In this document: in pieces, positions 17,061-26,039 of the stretch
Position numbering within the stretch: position 1 is the stretch's first letter
How the letters are laid out: each line of letters starts with the position of its first letter
Origin: Desulfuromonadales bacterium
GTDB lineage: Bacteria > Desulfobacterota > Desulfuromonadia > Desulfuromonadales > Geopsychrobacteraceae
Length of the DNA: 39,357 nucleotides
Direction of reading: 5' to 3'
Assembly: GCA_016931615.1 (NCBI GenBank)
Contig: JAFGEL010000112.1
Span: 1-39,357, forward strand
Program-made: the position numbers and the translations under genes
The notes under the pieces: model-generated
Database searches by the model: none
Seen by the model: the letters and a program-made list of their open reading frames with translations, nothing else
What the model was told of the DNA's origin: nothing

Positions 17061-18173
17061 ATGGTTCTTCGTGTTGTTGTTGCTGATGACTCCGCATTGT
17101 TTAGACGGGTGCTGAGCGATGTCCTGAATGAATTGCCCGGGGTGGAGGTCGTGGGCAGTGCGCCTAACGGCACATTGGCGCTGAAAAAAGTCCATGAGCA
17201 AAAACCCGATCTGCTCACTCTTGACATGGAGATGCCCGTTCTCGACGGCCTTGGTGTGCTCGATCACCTGGCTGCCGAAGAAGATAAAATTGCCGTCATT
17301 GTCGTCAGTGCTCTGACCAGAAAAGGGGGGGATCTGACGGTAAAGGCTCTGGCGAAAGGGGCCTTCGATTTTATTACCAAGCCGGAAGGAGTCTCTCCTG
17401 AACAGAGCCGTGAACAGATCAAGGTGGCCTTATCTGCACCGATCAAGACTCTGGCCAATCGCATTGAAATCAAAAACATCCTCCAAAATCGTAGCGTGTC
17501 TGGAGTCACTCAGGATCCTCAGGAAAAACCCGTAAAATCTGTTCAAAAGCCGATTGATCTGAAAACCGGAAACATTCCCGTCAGTCACCGGATTGATATT
17601 GTTCTGATCGGTGTTTCGACTGGTGGGCCCGCTGCTTTGGGACAGTTGCTACCTGCTTTTCCGGCTGATCTCCGGGTGCCGGTAGTGATTGTACAGCACA
17701 TGCCGGAAAAGTTTACCCGGTCATTAGCGGATAATTTAAACAACCGGTGCCGGGTTGAGGTACGGGAAGCTCAGGATGGAGATGTTCTGCAGCCCGGGCA
17801 GGTTTATATTGCTCCGGGGGGAAGGCAGATGAAGCTGGTAGAGAACGCTGAAGGGCACCCTCAGGTGAAAATTACTTCCGATCCTCCGGAAAACAACTGC
17901 CGCCCTGCAGTTGATTACCTCTTTCGCTCGGTTGCGACCAATTTTCCGGGCAGGGCGATGGCCGTCATTTTAACCGGGATGGGGAGTGATGGAACTCTGG
18001 GGGTGCGTCTGCTGCGTCGTCATGGATGCTTTACCATCGCCCAGAGTGAAGCGAGCTGTGTCGTCTATGGAATGCCCAAAAGTGTTGTCGAGGCTGGATG
18101 CGCTGATGAAATTCTGCCGTTGGAACGAATTCCCGGACGTATTCTTTCGGCTTTACGGGGGCAGAACCTGTGA
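17061..18173 (+). CDS. cheB: Chemotaxis protein-glutamate methylesterase CheB
   Basis: A 370-residue response regulator that removes methyl groups from, or deamidates, MCP glutamines/glutamates when phosphorylated by CheA. The N-terminal receiver has the acidic pair ADD and phospho-Asp55 (LDMEMPVLDG). After a linker of about 60 residues comes the esterase domain with catalytic Ser186 (GVSTGGP), His213 (VQHMPEKFT) and Asp310 (LTGMGSDG). The length is normal. The stop codon overlaps the GTG start of cheR. Confidence 0.95.
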   Translation: MVLRVVVADDSALFRRVLSDVLNELPGVEVVGSAPNGTLALKKVHEQKPDLLTLDMEMPVLDGLGVLDHLAAEEDKIAVIVVSALTRKGGDLTVKALAKGAFDFITKPEGVSPEQSREQIKVALSAPIKTLANRIEIKNILQNRSVSGVTQDPQEKPVKSVQKPIDLKTGNIPVSHRIDIVLIGVSTGGPAALGQLLPAFPADLRVPVVIVQHMPEKFTRSLADNLNNRCRVEVREAQDGDVLQPGQVYIAPGGRQMKLVENAEGHPQVKITSDPPENNCRPAVDYLFRSVATNFPGRAMAVILTGMGSDGTLGVRLLRRHGCFTIAQSEASCVVYGMPKSVVEAGCADEILPLERIPGRILSALRGQNL

Positions 18174-19018
18174 TCCCCAAATTGAGTGATCAGGAATTTT
18201 ATGCCTGGGCCAAGTACATCTATGATATCTGCTCAATTGACCTTGATAAGAGCAAAACCTATCTGATTGAGACCAGGCTGAAGGATGCGTTGAAAGAAAG
18301 CGCGGCGAAATCCTTTGCAGACCTTCTGGTCAAAGTACGAGGCGATACGACGAGGAAATTACGCAAAAAGGTGATTGATGCCATCACCACGAATGAAACG
18401 TCTTTTTTCCGGGATAACTCACCTTTTGATCTGCTGCAGCATAAGTTGGTGCCTGAACTGATAGATCGACGCAGCCGTCCGGGCATGAACAGAATACCGC
18501 TCAGGATCTGGAGTGCCGCCTGTTCAACTGGTCAGGAAGTTTACAGTATTCTGATTGTTTTGAAGGAGCTGTTGAATGATTTTAACCGTTATGATATTCG
18601 CATTCTCGGCACCGATATCTCCGATCAGGCGGTCGCCCAGGCCAGTCTGGGTTCCTATACACAGCACGAACTTGGTCGCGGACTTAATCCGGATAAAATC
18701 AGTCGTTACTTCGTTGCTGAGGGAGATCGCTGGAAGATTAATGACGAGCTGCGGGCATCGGCCAGTTTTCGTACACTGAACCTGTTTGAACCCTACAGTT
18801 TTCCTGTCCCTTTCGACATCATTTTTTGCCGGAATGTTGCTATATATTTCAATGAAGCCGACCGGATTAAACTTTTCCGCAGTCTCGGTCGAGTCCTGGC
18901 ACGGGACGGGGTCCTGCTCATTGGCTCGACTGAATCTTTAACCGGGCTCTGCCCGGAATTTGTCCCCCAGCGCTATCATCGCTCGGTGTTCTATCAACTT
19001 GACAAGGAGAAAAAATAG
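18170..19018 (+). CDS. cheR: Chemotaxis protein methyltransferase CheR
   Basis: A 282-residue SAM-dependent enzyme that methylates MCP glutamates. It has the N-terminal helical domain, the TTNETSFFRD motif holding the catalytic Arg, the SAM-binding loop IWSAACSTGQEVYS, ILGTDISDQAV, and IIFCRNVAIYFN before a final SLGRVL segment. The GTG start at 18170 overlaps the cheB stop by 4 bp, so translation is coupled. Confidence 0.95.
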   Translation: MIPKLSDQEFYAWAKYIYDICSIDLDKSKTYLIETRLKDALKESAAKSFADLLVKVRGDTTRKLRKKVIDAITTNETSFFRDNSPFDLLQHKLVPELIDRRSRPGMNRIPLRIWSAACSTGQEVYSILIVLKELLNDFNRYDIRILGTDISDQAVAQASLGSYTQHELGRGLNPDKISRYFVAEGDRWKINDELRASASFRTLNLFEPYSFPVPFDIIFCRNVAIYFNEADRIKLFRSLGRVLARDGVLLIGSTESLTGLCPEFVPQRYHRSVFYQLDKEKK

Positions 19019-19042
19019 CTTCCGTGTAAGTTGATAAAGATT

Positions 19043-20197
19043 ATGGATGTAGAGAATACGCATATGCCTTTATCTGAGGAATCCAGAAACTTGGGGGACA
19101 GATCCCGTGTACTGGTTGTTGAAGATGAAATCATGACCAGTCGTATGGTCCAGGTGATTCTTGAACAGAATGGCTTCACGGTCAGTTGTGTTTTTTCCGT
19201 CAAGGAGGCTATGGAAGAATTACATCTGCAGAAACCTGAGCTGATTCTTATGGATGTTGAATTGCCGGATGGAAACGGTTTTGAAGTCTGCGAATATCTG
19301 CAGAAAGAGCAGGGACTCTCACGTATTCCGGTGTTGTTCATGTCTTCTCACGAAGAAGTGGATACCAAGATTCGCGGGTTCGAGGTCGGAGGTGTCGATT
19401 ATATCACCAAGCCGGTGGCGGGTGCCGAATTGATCGCCCGGGTTCGTACCCATTTGCGTTTACGTCGGGCTTACGAGAATCTGGCAGAACTCCAGGCCGA
19501 ACGTGTACAGCGTCTGGCCGGAGCCCAGGAATCGATGATGCCGAACCCGGAGGATCTTCCTGAAGCACGCTTTGCCATTCACCTGGGTCAGGTGTTGGAT
19601 GCCGGGGGAGATTTTTATGATGTCGTGCCGGTTGGGGAGGGAATTGTCGATTATATCGTTGCTGACGCCAGCGGACATGACCTGGCAGCTTCTTTCTGGA
19701 CAGCGACCCTTAAAACCATGGTTTCGCAGAACGCCCGACCTGAAAACCGGCCCCGGGATATTGTCCATAGTATAAACAATGTATTGAGGAGGATCCTGCC
19801 GGAGGGGGTATTCTTTACTCTCATCTATGTGCGGGTGAACCGGAAAAAGAATCGGGTCATTCTGGTGAACGCTGCTCATCCTCCGGCTGTTGTGATCCCG
19901 GCGGACGGTTCTTCGCCATGGACCCTGGATCAGTCCGGGGATATCGTCGGTATGTTCGAAGACGCGATTTACGCTTCGCAGGAACTGGAATTGCAGACTG
20001 GTGATCGTCTGTTACTCTATTCTGACGGGTTGATAGAATTGACCGGTCATCATGAAGAAGGGATGAAAAAACTGCTGCAAAATGTCTCTTCAGTCGCAAC
20101 CGTGCCGTTGCCGAAGATGGTCACATCACTGGTGAGGCAGGTCTGCGGCGATGTGGTACCGAAAGACGATATCGTTCTTATGGGCGTTGAGTTGTAG
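19043..20197 (+). CDS. Receiver-PP2C serine phosphatase (RsbU/SpoIIE-like)
   Basis: A response regulator whose output is a PP2C-type phosphatase, about 384 residues. The N-terminal receiver has VVEDE and the phospho-Asp in LILMDVELPDG, plus Lys in YITKPV. A short helical linker follows, then the SpoIIE-type phosphatase with metal-binding motifs AGGDFYD, VADASGHD, YSDGL and the final DDIVLMG. Such enzymes remove phosphate from STAS antagonists. Placed after cheR, it is a plausible phosphorylation target of CheA and could activate the STAS protein of the first gene. ATG 19043 is used; TTG 19031 and ATG 19064 are alternatives. Confidence 0.9.
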   Translation: MDVENTHMPLSEESRNLGDRSRVLVVEDEIMTSRMVQVILEQNGFTVSCVFSVKEAMEELHLQKPELILMDVELPDGNGFEVCEYLQKEQGLSRIPVLFMSSHEEVDTKIRGFEVGGVDYITKPVAGAELIARVRTHLRLRRAYENLAELQAERVQRLAGAQESMMPNPEDLPEARFAIHLGQVLDAGGDFYDVVPVGEGIVDYIVADASGHDLAASFWTATLKTMVSQNARPENRPRDIVHSINNVLRRILPEGVFFTLIYVRVNRKKNRVILVNAAHPPAVVIPADGSSPWTLDQSGDIVGMFEDAIYASQELELQTGDRLLLYSDGLIELTGHHEEGMKKLLQNVSSVATVPLPKMVTSLVRQVCGDVVPKDDIVLMGVEL

Positions 20198-20217
20198 ACA
20201 GCAGCAGGAGGGGTTTT

Positions 20218-20637
20218 ATGCAGCTGATTCTGACTTCGCAGTTACAGTCCGTAGATCCCGCTTGCGAGCGGGTCAATGAGCTACTGACGACTCAGGGTCT
20301 GGAGAAATTCCACTTCCCTGTTGAACTGGTTTTGCGCGAGCTGCTGAACAACGCCATCCTACACGGCAACCGGCAACAACCCGACAAAAGGGTTACCCTC
20401 GAAGTGAGAGTGGGATGGCGCTGGATAAAGCTTCGGGTGCAGGATCAAGGTTCGGGCTTCAACTGGCGTCAGACCAGGCGTCTGCCACCCAACATTGAAG
20501 CCACCTCAGGGCGAGGTATGGCGATCACCCGCCTCTATGCCCAACGCTTGCATTTTTCTGATGGTGGCCGTCAGGTTGAGGTCTGGTTCGATCAACAACA
20601 CAGCGAACCGAGGAACCACATTCAGGATGTTGAATAG
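20218..20637 (+). CDS. RsbW/SpoIIAB-like serine kinase (HATPase domain)
   Basis: A 139-residue stand-alone GHKL ATPase of the anti-sigma-kinase type. The N-box ELLNNAILHGN, G1 box DQGSGF and G2 box GRGMAI are all present, so ATP binding looks intact. In known systems such a protein phosphorylates a STAS antagonist and sequesters a sigma factor or other effector. No sigma factor gene is in this window, so the target is unknown. It is the last gene of the chemosensory operon, 20 bp after the phosphatase, and its 3' end overlaps the convergent cyclase gene by 16 bp. Confidence 0.87.
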   Translation: MQLILTSQLQSVDPACERVNELLTTQGLEKFHFPVELVLRELLNNAILHGNRQQPDKRVTLEVRVGWRWIKLRVQDQGSGFNWRQTRRLPPNIEATSGRGMAITRLYAQRLHFSDGGRQVEVWFDQQHSEPRNHIQDVE

Positions 20638-21530
20638 ACGATCCGGTTGCGGCCTGATTCTTTAGCTTCATACAGGGCGGCATCGGCCTGTGCCAACAGG
20701 TCATCAACGGAACTTTCTCCGGACATTGATGTGACTCCGATACTCACTGTGACTTGTAACGACCGACCGCAACGACTGAAGAAAACCTGGTGTTCAACAG
20801 CTCTGCGCAGCCCTTCATAAAGCCCTTCACCTCTGGATCCTTTGGACTCAGGGGCGATAACCAGAAACTCTTCTCCACCGTAGCGTCCGACCAGGTCATA
20901 GCCGCGCAGGTTCGAAGCCATCGTTGTCACCAACCCCTTAAGGATATCGTCCCCGGACAGGTGTCCATAGCGATCATTGACCTGTTTAAAATGGTCGATA
21001 TCGACGAGGCCCAGACTGAAAAAAGAGCCTCGTCTGTTCGCCCGCAGGATTTCCCTTTCCAGGGCGTCGAGAATCGCTCTTCGGTTCAGTGCTCCAGTCA
21101 GGGCGTCGTGCATGGCATCGTAACTGAGAGACTGTTGGATTTTCAGCAGATCAAGCTGGAGGGAAATGACCCGTTTTCCGACTCGAATACGGGCATGGAG
21201 TTCGTCCTTGTCATACGGCTTGGAAATATAATCATTAGCCCCTGCATCCAGGCCGGTGACGATATCGCTCTTCTTGTCCTTGGCGGTCAGAAGAATAATA
21301 TAGGGTGGATTTTGAACCAGTGTGCAACGGATCTTGCGGCAGACCTCCAGACCGTCCAGGAAGGGCATGTTCCAATCGAGAATGACAATCAGAGGTGGGT
21401 TGTCCCGTTGCATGAGGTCCCATGCCTGTTGACCGTTTTCAGCGATGACAGGCTCGAAGTTCCACTTACGCAGCATTCCCGTCAGTATGGTTCGCGAAGT
21501 CAAATCGTCTTCGGCAATCAAAATTTTCAT
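20622..21530 (-). CDS. Response regulator diguanylate cyclase (REC-GGDEF)
   Basis: A 302-residue cytoplasmic enzyme that should make c-di-GMP from two GTP when its receiver is phosphorylated. The receiver has AEDD and phospho-Asp52 (LDWNMPFLDG) with Lys in YISKPY. The GGDEF domain starts near 140 with DALTGALNRR and carries an intact GGEEF at 218-222. An RxxD inhibitory site (RGYD, 209-212) lies five residues before it, so product inhibition is expected. It resembles PleD-like or WspR-like regulators. Start ATG 21530 overlaps by 4 bp the natural stop of the upstream hybrid-kinase frame, so its translation probably depended on that gene being read through. Confidence 0.94.
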   Translation of the reverse strand: MKILIAEDDLTSRTILTGMLRKWNFEPVIAENGQQAWDLMQRDNPPLIVILDWNMPFLDGLEVCRKIRCTLVQNPPYIILLTAKDKKSDIVTGLDAGANDYISKPYDKDELHARIRVGKRVISLQLDLLKIQQSLSYDAMHDALTGALNRRAILDALEREILRANRRGSFFSLGLVDIDHFKQVNDRYGHLSGDDILKGLVTTMASNLRGYDLVGRYGGEEFLVIAPESKGSRGEGLYEGLRRAVEHQVFFSRCGRSLQVTVSIGVTSMSGESSVDDLLAQADAALYEAKESGRNRIVYSTS

Positions 21531-22222
21531 GCGATTTCCAGTTTCAACTGCCTGGTTAACTGTTCAGCTTCTTCTTCCAGTTGTGACCACAGTTGCCGCA
21601 TGGTCTCACCGTCTTCGGCATTGCCGGCGGTCTCCATGGCGTAAGCCACTTCGCGCATGGGTGGCGCTGAGATGTTTGCTGCGGCCCCCTTAATTTTATG
21701 TGCCTGATTACCTGCATCAATCCATTGCTCCCGGTCAAGAAGACCCTTTAATGTCTCCAGTTGCCGCGGCATGTCGCTTAAAAAGCCCTTGATGACCTCC
21801 TGGATGAGATCCTGATCACCCATCAGGCGTTCATGAAAACTGTCACGGTCAAAGTTTTCAGTGTCTGCCACGGAAGAGGCCGTTGAGGGGGGTGGGGCTT
21901 TGGAAAGAGATTGATCGTCAGGCGTTTGAACTTTCTTCGCCACAGCCAGAAAGCGTTCCAGTTCAGCCTTCAACGCATCGGGATTGATCGGCTTGGAAAC
22001 ATACCCGTCGAGGCCGCTGCGCAGGTATTTTTTTCGATCTCCGGCCAGCGCGTGAGCAGTTAGAGCGACAATCGGAATGTCTTTTGCCGCCATGGTCTCT
22101 CCGTTACGAATATGCCTGGTGGCTTCCATTCCATCCATTTCCGGCATCTGCATGTCCATCAGAACCAGATCATATTTTCTGTTGTTCAAGGCCTCCAGGG
22201 CAAGTTTTCCGTTGCTGGCCAC
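21527..22222 (-). pseudogene. Receiver-HPt C-terminal part of the interrupted hybrid kinase
   Basis: This open frame of 231 codons begins inside a receiver domain: it has phospho-Asp (VLMDMQMPEMDG), Thr/Ala (VALTAHA) and Lys (YVSKPI) but lacks the first strand and acidic residues. An HPt domain follows with phospho-His in AHKIKGAAANIS. Upstream codons stay in the same frame as the preceding gene and continue its last receiver across one TAA at 22286-22288. It is therefore the tail of the 22286-26017 kinase, not an independent gene. Its possible GTG start at 22222 has no good ribosome-binding site. Its stop overlaps the cyclase start by 4 bp. Confidence 0.85.
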
Positions 22223-22285
22223 ATCAAGAGTAATGCCCCATTTTGTAAGGATTCCGCGGGCGACCTGTTGATTGGTCAGGTTGTC

Positions 22286-22288
22286 TTA
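22286..22288 (-). other. In-frame TAA replacing the receiver's acidic Glu codon
   Basis: The codons around it read L-L-L-V-stop-D-N-L-T-N-Q-Q-V, where related receivers in this window read VVDDN and VVEDE. The missing residue is the Glu/Asp of the Mg-binding acidic pair. A single G-to-T change in GAA would give this TAA. The frame is open on both sides for thousands of bases. Confidence 0.88.
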
Positions 22289-25200
22289 AACCAGCAGGAG
22301 ATGACCGTGGAATTGTTTTGGTATCGGCACGTCATGACGGGTTGTTATCTGTGGTTTCAATGCGGATTCAGGTTCGACCATTTTGATGAGAATATTTTTG
22401 AGTTCATCGGGGAGATAGGGCTTTGTCAGGTAGGCATCAAACCCGATGCCAGTAAAATGCCGGCCGTCACCACGCATGCCCATGGAGGTCAATATAACGA
22501 TTGCCGTTTCAGAGAGTTCCGGAGCCATTTTAATTGCTCTGCCCAGAGTTTCTCCATCCATGCCCGGTATCTGCATGTCGATTGTGGCCAGTTTGAAAGG
22601 ATCCTGTTCCTCTATCCCCTGGTAAAGAAGCTGCAGGGCCTCCGGTCCCTCTTCAGCGAGACTGACACGCAGATTCCAGGAAGTCAGCTGCTGAGCTAAA
22701 ACTTCCTGATTTGTTGTATTGTTATCTACAACCAAAACCCTCACGTCATTGAGTGCTGCAGGATCAAGATGGACGAGGTTATCCACTTGAACATCCGTTT
22801 TTTTGAAACGCCCGTTGAACCAGAAGGTTGATCCTTTCCCTTCAATGCTGTCCAAGCCTATGCGACCATGCATCATCTTCACCAACTGCTGGGAAATCGA
22901 CAAGCCCAGACCTGTTCCGCCGAATTTACGTGTGGTCGAGGTGTCAGCCTGTTCAAAAGCCTCAAAAAGCTTTCTGGCTTTATCCTGAGGAATGCCAATG
23001 CCGGTATCCTCTACGGAAAATTTGAGTACGGTCTGATCGGACGACTGTGATTCCAACTCAATCCGACAGTTGATTTCACCTTGTTCGGTAAACTTAATCG
23101 CATTGTTGATGAGGTTGGTCAGAACCTGGCGTAATCGGCCCGGGTCACCGCAAACCCAGCGCGGAACGTCAGGAGTAATATGGGTCGTGAGCCTGAGGTT
23201 TTTTTCCTCAGCCTTGAAACGCAGGGTTTCAGTGCAGTCATTCATTAACCTGTAAACATCAAAATCAATCTGTTCCAGATCCAGTTTGCCGGCTTCAATC
23301 TTGGAAAAATCGAGGATGTCATTGATGAGATTGAGCAAAACTGTGCTGCTTGACTGAACGGTCTCAGCCAGCTTTTGTTGTTCAGCATTTAATTCCGTGT
23401 CCAGCAGCAGGTGCCCCATACCAATAATACCATTGAGCGGAGTGCGAATTTCGTGACTCATATTGGCTAAAAATTCGCTTTTTGCCCGGTTGGCACTGTC
23501 GGCTTTTCGGGCCAGTTCCTGAGCGACACTGGTCTGGTACGCGAGGTTTTTTTCCGCAATTTTGAGCTTCTTAATGTCGACAAAACTTTCAAGCAAATGC
23601 CTTTCGCCATCCAGTTCGAGGATGGCGGCATTCTTTAATACCGGGAGGGTGCTGCCCTCCGCTGTGATCATTGAGCGTTCCGAGTTGTCAAGTACTTGTC
23701 CCTGATCGAAAACCGGGCATTTCCCCTCCTGACTGGGGCAGAGGAACTGGTGGCATTTTTTCCCCAGCATGCCTCCGGCTGAGACCCCGACCATGCGCTC
23801 GGCGGCCGGATTGGCTTCTACAATGCGCCGGTCTTTTTCACGTATCAGGATGACCCCGGCCTGAAGAGAATTCATCAGTGTCTGAATGCGTTCATTGCTT
23901 GCTCGCAATTGCTCTTCACTGTTTTTCTGTTCGGTGATGTCGATATGAATGCCCGCGGCCCGAAGAGGTTCTCCGGTTTTAGAGCGTTTCAGTACTCTGC
24001 CGACATCCAGAACCCATATCCACTCGCCGGAACGGTGGCGCAGCCGGTGTTCACAGCGGTAGGTCGCGGTTTTCCCGGTCAGGTGATCGGACAGTTGACG
24101 TTCCACTTTCGCCTTTTCATCGGGATGAAGCAGGGTTTCCCAAGCTGAAACATGGGGTTTGATGTCTTCCAAACTGTAGCCGAGCATTTTTGCCCAGCGC
24201 TGGTTGAAAATGACCTTGCCACTGACGATGTCCCAGTCCCAAGTGCCGAGACTGGCTCCTTCAATCGTCATGGCCAGGCGTTGTTGCTGGTTTTCCAACT
24301 CTTGCGAGATCCTGACGGTGTTGCTGATATCAACCAGGTAACCGTGAAATTCGGTGACTTCTCCGAGATCGTTGCGGATGATCCGCGTGTGGTCGTAAAC
24401 ATAAATGTTATTCCCGTTGCGGTGTTTCAAACGGTAGGGTTTGTGGGTGAAATGTTCGGCATGGCTGTCCACGGCATCAGTGACCTCAGTCGTGACCGGG
24501 ACGACATCTTCCGGATGTAACAGCTCGGTAAAGCGAAAATCAGCAGCTGTCATCTCGGCCCGGGTATAACCCAAAAAGGCAGCACAGTTTTCAGAAATGT
24601 GGGTGATCGGCCAGTTCTCCTCAGCATGCCAGACGATGGTCATAACCGGCCCCGAAGAAAACAGGTCATGTTCTTTCTGGAGACGGATTTCGAGATTTTT
24701 CCGTTGGTCGATATCGATCAGGGTGCCACGGAAACCGACAATTTTTCTCTGCTCATCAACGATGGGAATACCGTTGAGGGCCGTCCAGAATGACGTACCA
24801 TGTTTGTTGAGCATAAGGTGTTCAAGGTTCTGGAAATCTTTTTTCTGGGCAAAAAGCAGCAGACTTTGGCGCCGGAAGTGAGTCCGATCGCTCTCCGGAA
24901 CCAGCTCGTAAAGATATTTTTCGCCAATTAACTCCTGTGGTTGATAACCGAGAACGCTGGCGGAAACTTGGCTGATGTAGGTCAACAATCCCCGGTTATC
25001 GACTTCCCAATGGACCATGCGGCTCTGTTCACCCAATTGACGTCGCCGCGTCTGGCTGTCGCTGAGTTTTTTGTAGACAAGAAACAGGTAAGTCAGAATC
25101 ATCAAGGCGATGAAGACCGGAACGGATGTCAGCAGAAAAGGATTTGCCTGGAACGCGGCGGGCTGTACCAGGGCATAGAGATGCCAGTTGCCGTCCATGA

Positions 25201-26017
25201 CAGCTGTTTTTTTAATCAGATAGCGCGTCTTTCCCATGAACAGTTCCGGTTGCGTAAAATCAAATCCACTGGGTTCAAGGGCTTGATCGGCAAATTGCTG
25301 GGATTGGCGCAGTTGCATCCGTCTTTGGGCCGTAATTGGTAAGACTGTCCGGTAGAGCCAGTCTCTGCGGTTGGACGCAAAAATAACGCCGTCTGCCGAA
25401 GCCATCAGAATTGGTGTTTTTTCTTCGGCGAAATAACCCTCAAGTTGGTCAATGCCCAGTTTAGCGACCAGTACCCCGCTAATCTGTCCATGGTGTCGAA
25501 CCGGGACGCTGACAAAAAGACCGCGGGTGCCGGTTGTGACACCGATTGCGGCGTAAAATTGAGATTTGGCATTTGCGAGTGCGTTGCGGACATAGGGCCG
25601 GAAATAATAGTTGTTCCCGGTCAGGGTACGGCTGTTGCTCAGTGGGGTGCAGGCCAGAGTCAGCCCCTGAGGATTGATCAGGTAGACGATATTTGCATCC
25701 AGGGCGCTTCTGGCCGTCTCCAGTGTGGTCAGGACCAGCTGATTGTCGGGTTCGCTTAGGCCCTGTAGCGTGTCTTTGATCGGCTGCAGATGAGCGATTC
25801 CGGTAAGGGCTTTCTGGACGATACCGTAATTACTGCGCTGGATCTGTTGCGCATGGCTGTGGATGATGTCGCTGGTCTGCTGGGCATGACGTTCATGACT
25901 GATGTGGCGTTCTGTCAGTGCCGCACTGCCTAAAGTGATTGACAGAACCAGAACAGACCAGATCAACCAGAGAGTGATACGCCGTGCTCTTGAGTTTCTG
26001 CGGTGGAATCTCTCCAT
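22286..26017 (-). CDS. Multi-PAS hybrid sensor histidine kinase (premature stop)
   Basis: The 1243-residue frame has a membrane helix at about 13-34, a periplasmic Cache-like sensor (about 40-290), a second helix (about 296-316), four PAS domains (about 335-440, 455-570, 580-695, 705-820), HisKA with phospho-His855 (MSHEIRTP), the ATPase domain (NNAIKF, DTGIGIP, GGTGLGL), one complete receiver (TIDMQIPGMDG, YLTKPY), and only the first strand of a second receiver (HGHLLLV) before TAA. The fourth PAS carries CHQFLC-x6-CP. Without the stop the gene would run to 21527 (1496 codons) and include receiver 2 and an HPt. The kinase and first receiver look intact, so a shortened product could still signal. 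Confidence 0.9.
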   Translation of the reverse strand: MERFHRRNSRARRITLWLIWSVLVLSITLGSAALTERHISHERHAQQTSDIIHSHAQQIQRSNYGIVQKALTGIAHLQPIKDTLQGLSEPDNQLVLTTLETARSALDANIVYLINPQGLTLACTPLSNSRTLTGNNYYFRPYVRNALANAKSQFYAAIGVTTGTRGLFVSVPVRHHGQISGVLVAKLGIDQLEGYFAEEKTPILMASADGVIFASNRRDWLYRTVLPITAQRRMQLRQSQQFADQALEPSGFDFTQPELFMGKTRYLIKKTAVMDGNWHLYALVQPAAFQANPFLLTSVPVFIALMILTYLFLVYKKLSDSQTRRRQLGEQSRMVHWEVDNRGLLTYISQVSASVLGYQPQELIGEKYLYELVPESDRTHFRRQSLLLFAQKKDFQNLEHLMLNKHGTSFWTALNGIPIVDEQRKIVGFRGTLIDIDQRKNLEIRLQKEHDLFSSGPVMTIVWHAEENWPITHISENCAAFLGYTRAEMTAADFRFTELLHPEDVVPVTTEVTDAVDSHAEHFTHKPYRLKHRNGNNIYVYDHTRIIRNDLGEVTEFHGYLVDISNTVRISQELENQQQRLAMTIEGASLGTWDWDIVSGKVIFNQRWAKMLGYSLEDIKPHVSAWETLLHPDEKAKVERQLSDHLTGKTATYRCEHRLRHRSGEWIWVLDVGRVLKRSKTGEPLRAAGIHIDITEQKNSEEQLRASNERIQTLMNSLQAGVILIREKDRRIVEANPAAERMVGVSAGGMLGKKCHQFLCPSQEGKCPVFDQGQVLDNSERSMITAEGSTLPVLKNAAILELDGERHLLESFVDIKKLKIAEKNLAYQTSVAQELARKADSANRAKSEFLANMSHEIRTPLNGIIGMGHLLLDTELNAEQQKLAETVQSSSTVLLNLINDILDFSKIEAGKLDLEQIDFDVYRLMNDCTETLRFKAEEKNLRLTTHITPDVPRWVCGDPGRLRQVLTNLINNAIKFTEQGEINCRIELESQSSDQTVLKFSVEDTGIGIPQDKARKLFEAFEQADTSTTRKFGGTGLGLSISQQLVKMMHGRIGLDSIEGKGSTFWFNGRFKKTDVQVDNLVHLDPAALNDVRVLVVDNNTTNQEVLAQQLTSWNLRVSLAEEGPEALQLLYQGIEEQDPFKLATIDMQIPGMDGETLGRAIKMAPELSETAIVILTSMGMRGDGRHFTGIGFDAYLTKPYLPDELKNILIKMVEPESALKPQITTRHDVPIPKQFHGHLLLV

Positions 26018-26039
26018 GCCGGAACGTTACCCCCAATGC

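Noticed and set aside
20790..21644. A 284-codon plus-strand open frame opposite the REC-GGDEF gene
   Set aside because: The minus-strand gene has all receiver and GGDEF motifs in order. The plus-strand frame has no family features or ribosome-binding site.
22286..22288. Recoding of the stop codon as a special amino acid
   Set aside because: The codon is TAA. Selenocysteine uses TGA and pyrrolysine TAG, and the expected residue is an ordinary Glu, so mutation or sequence error is simpler.
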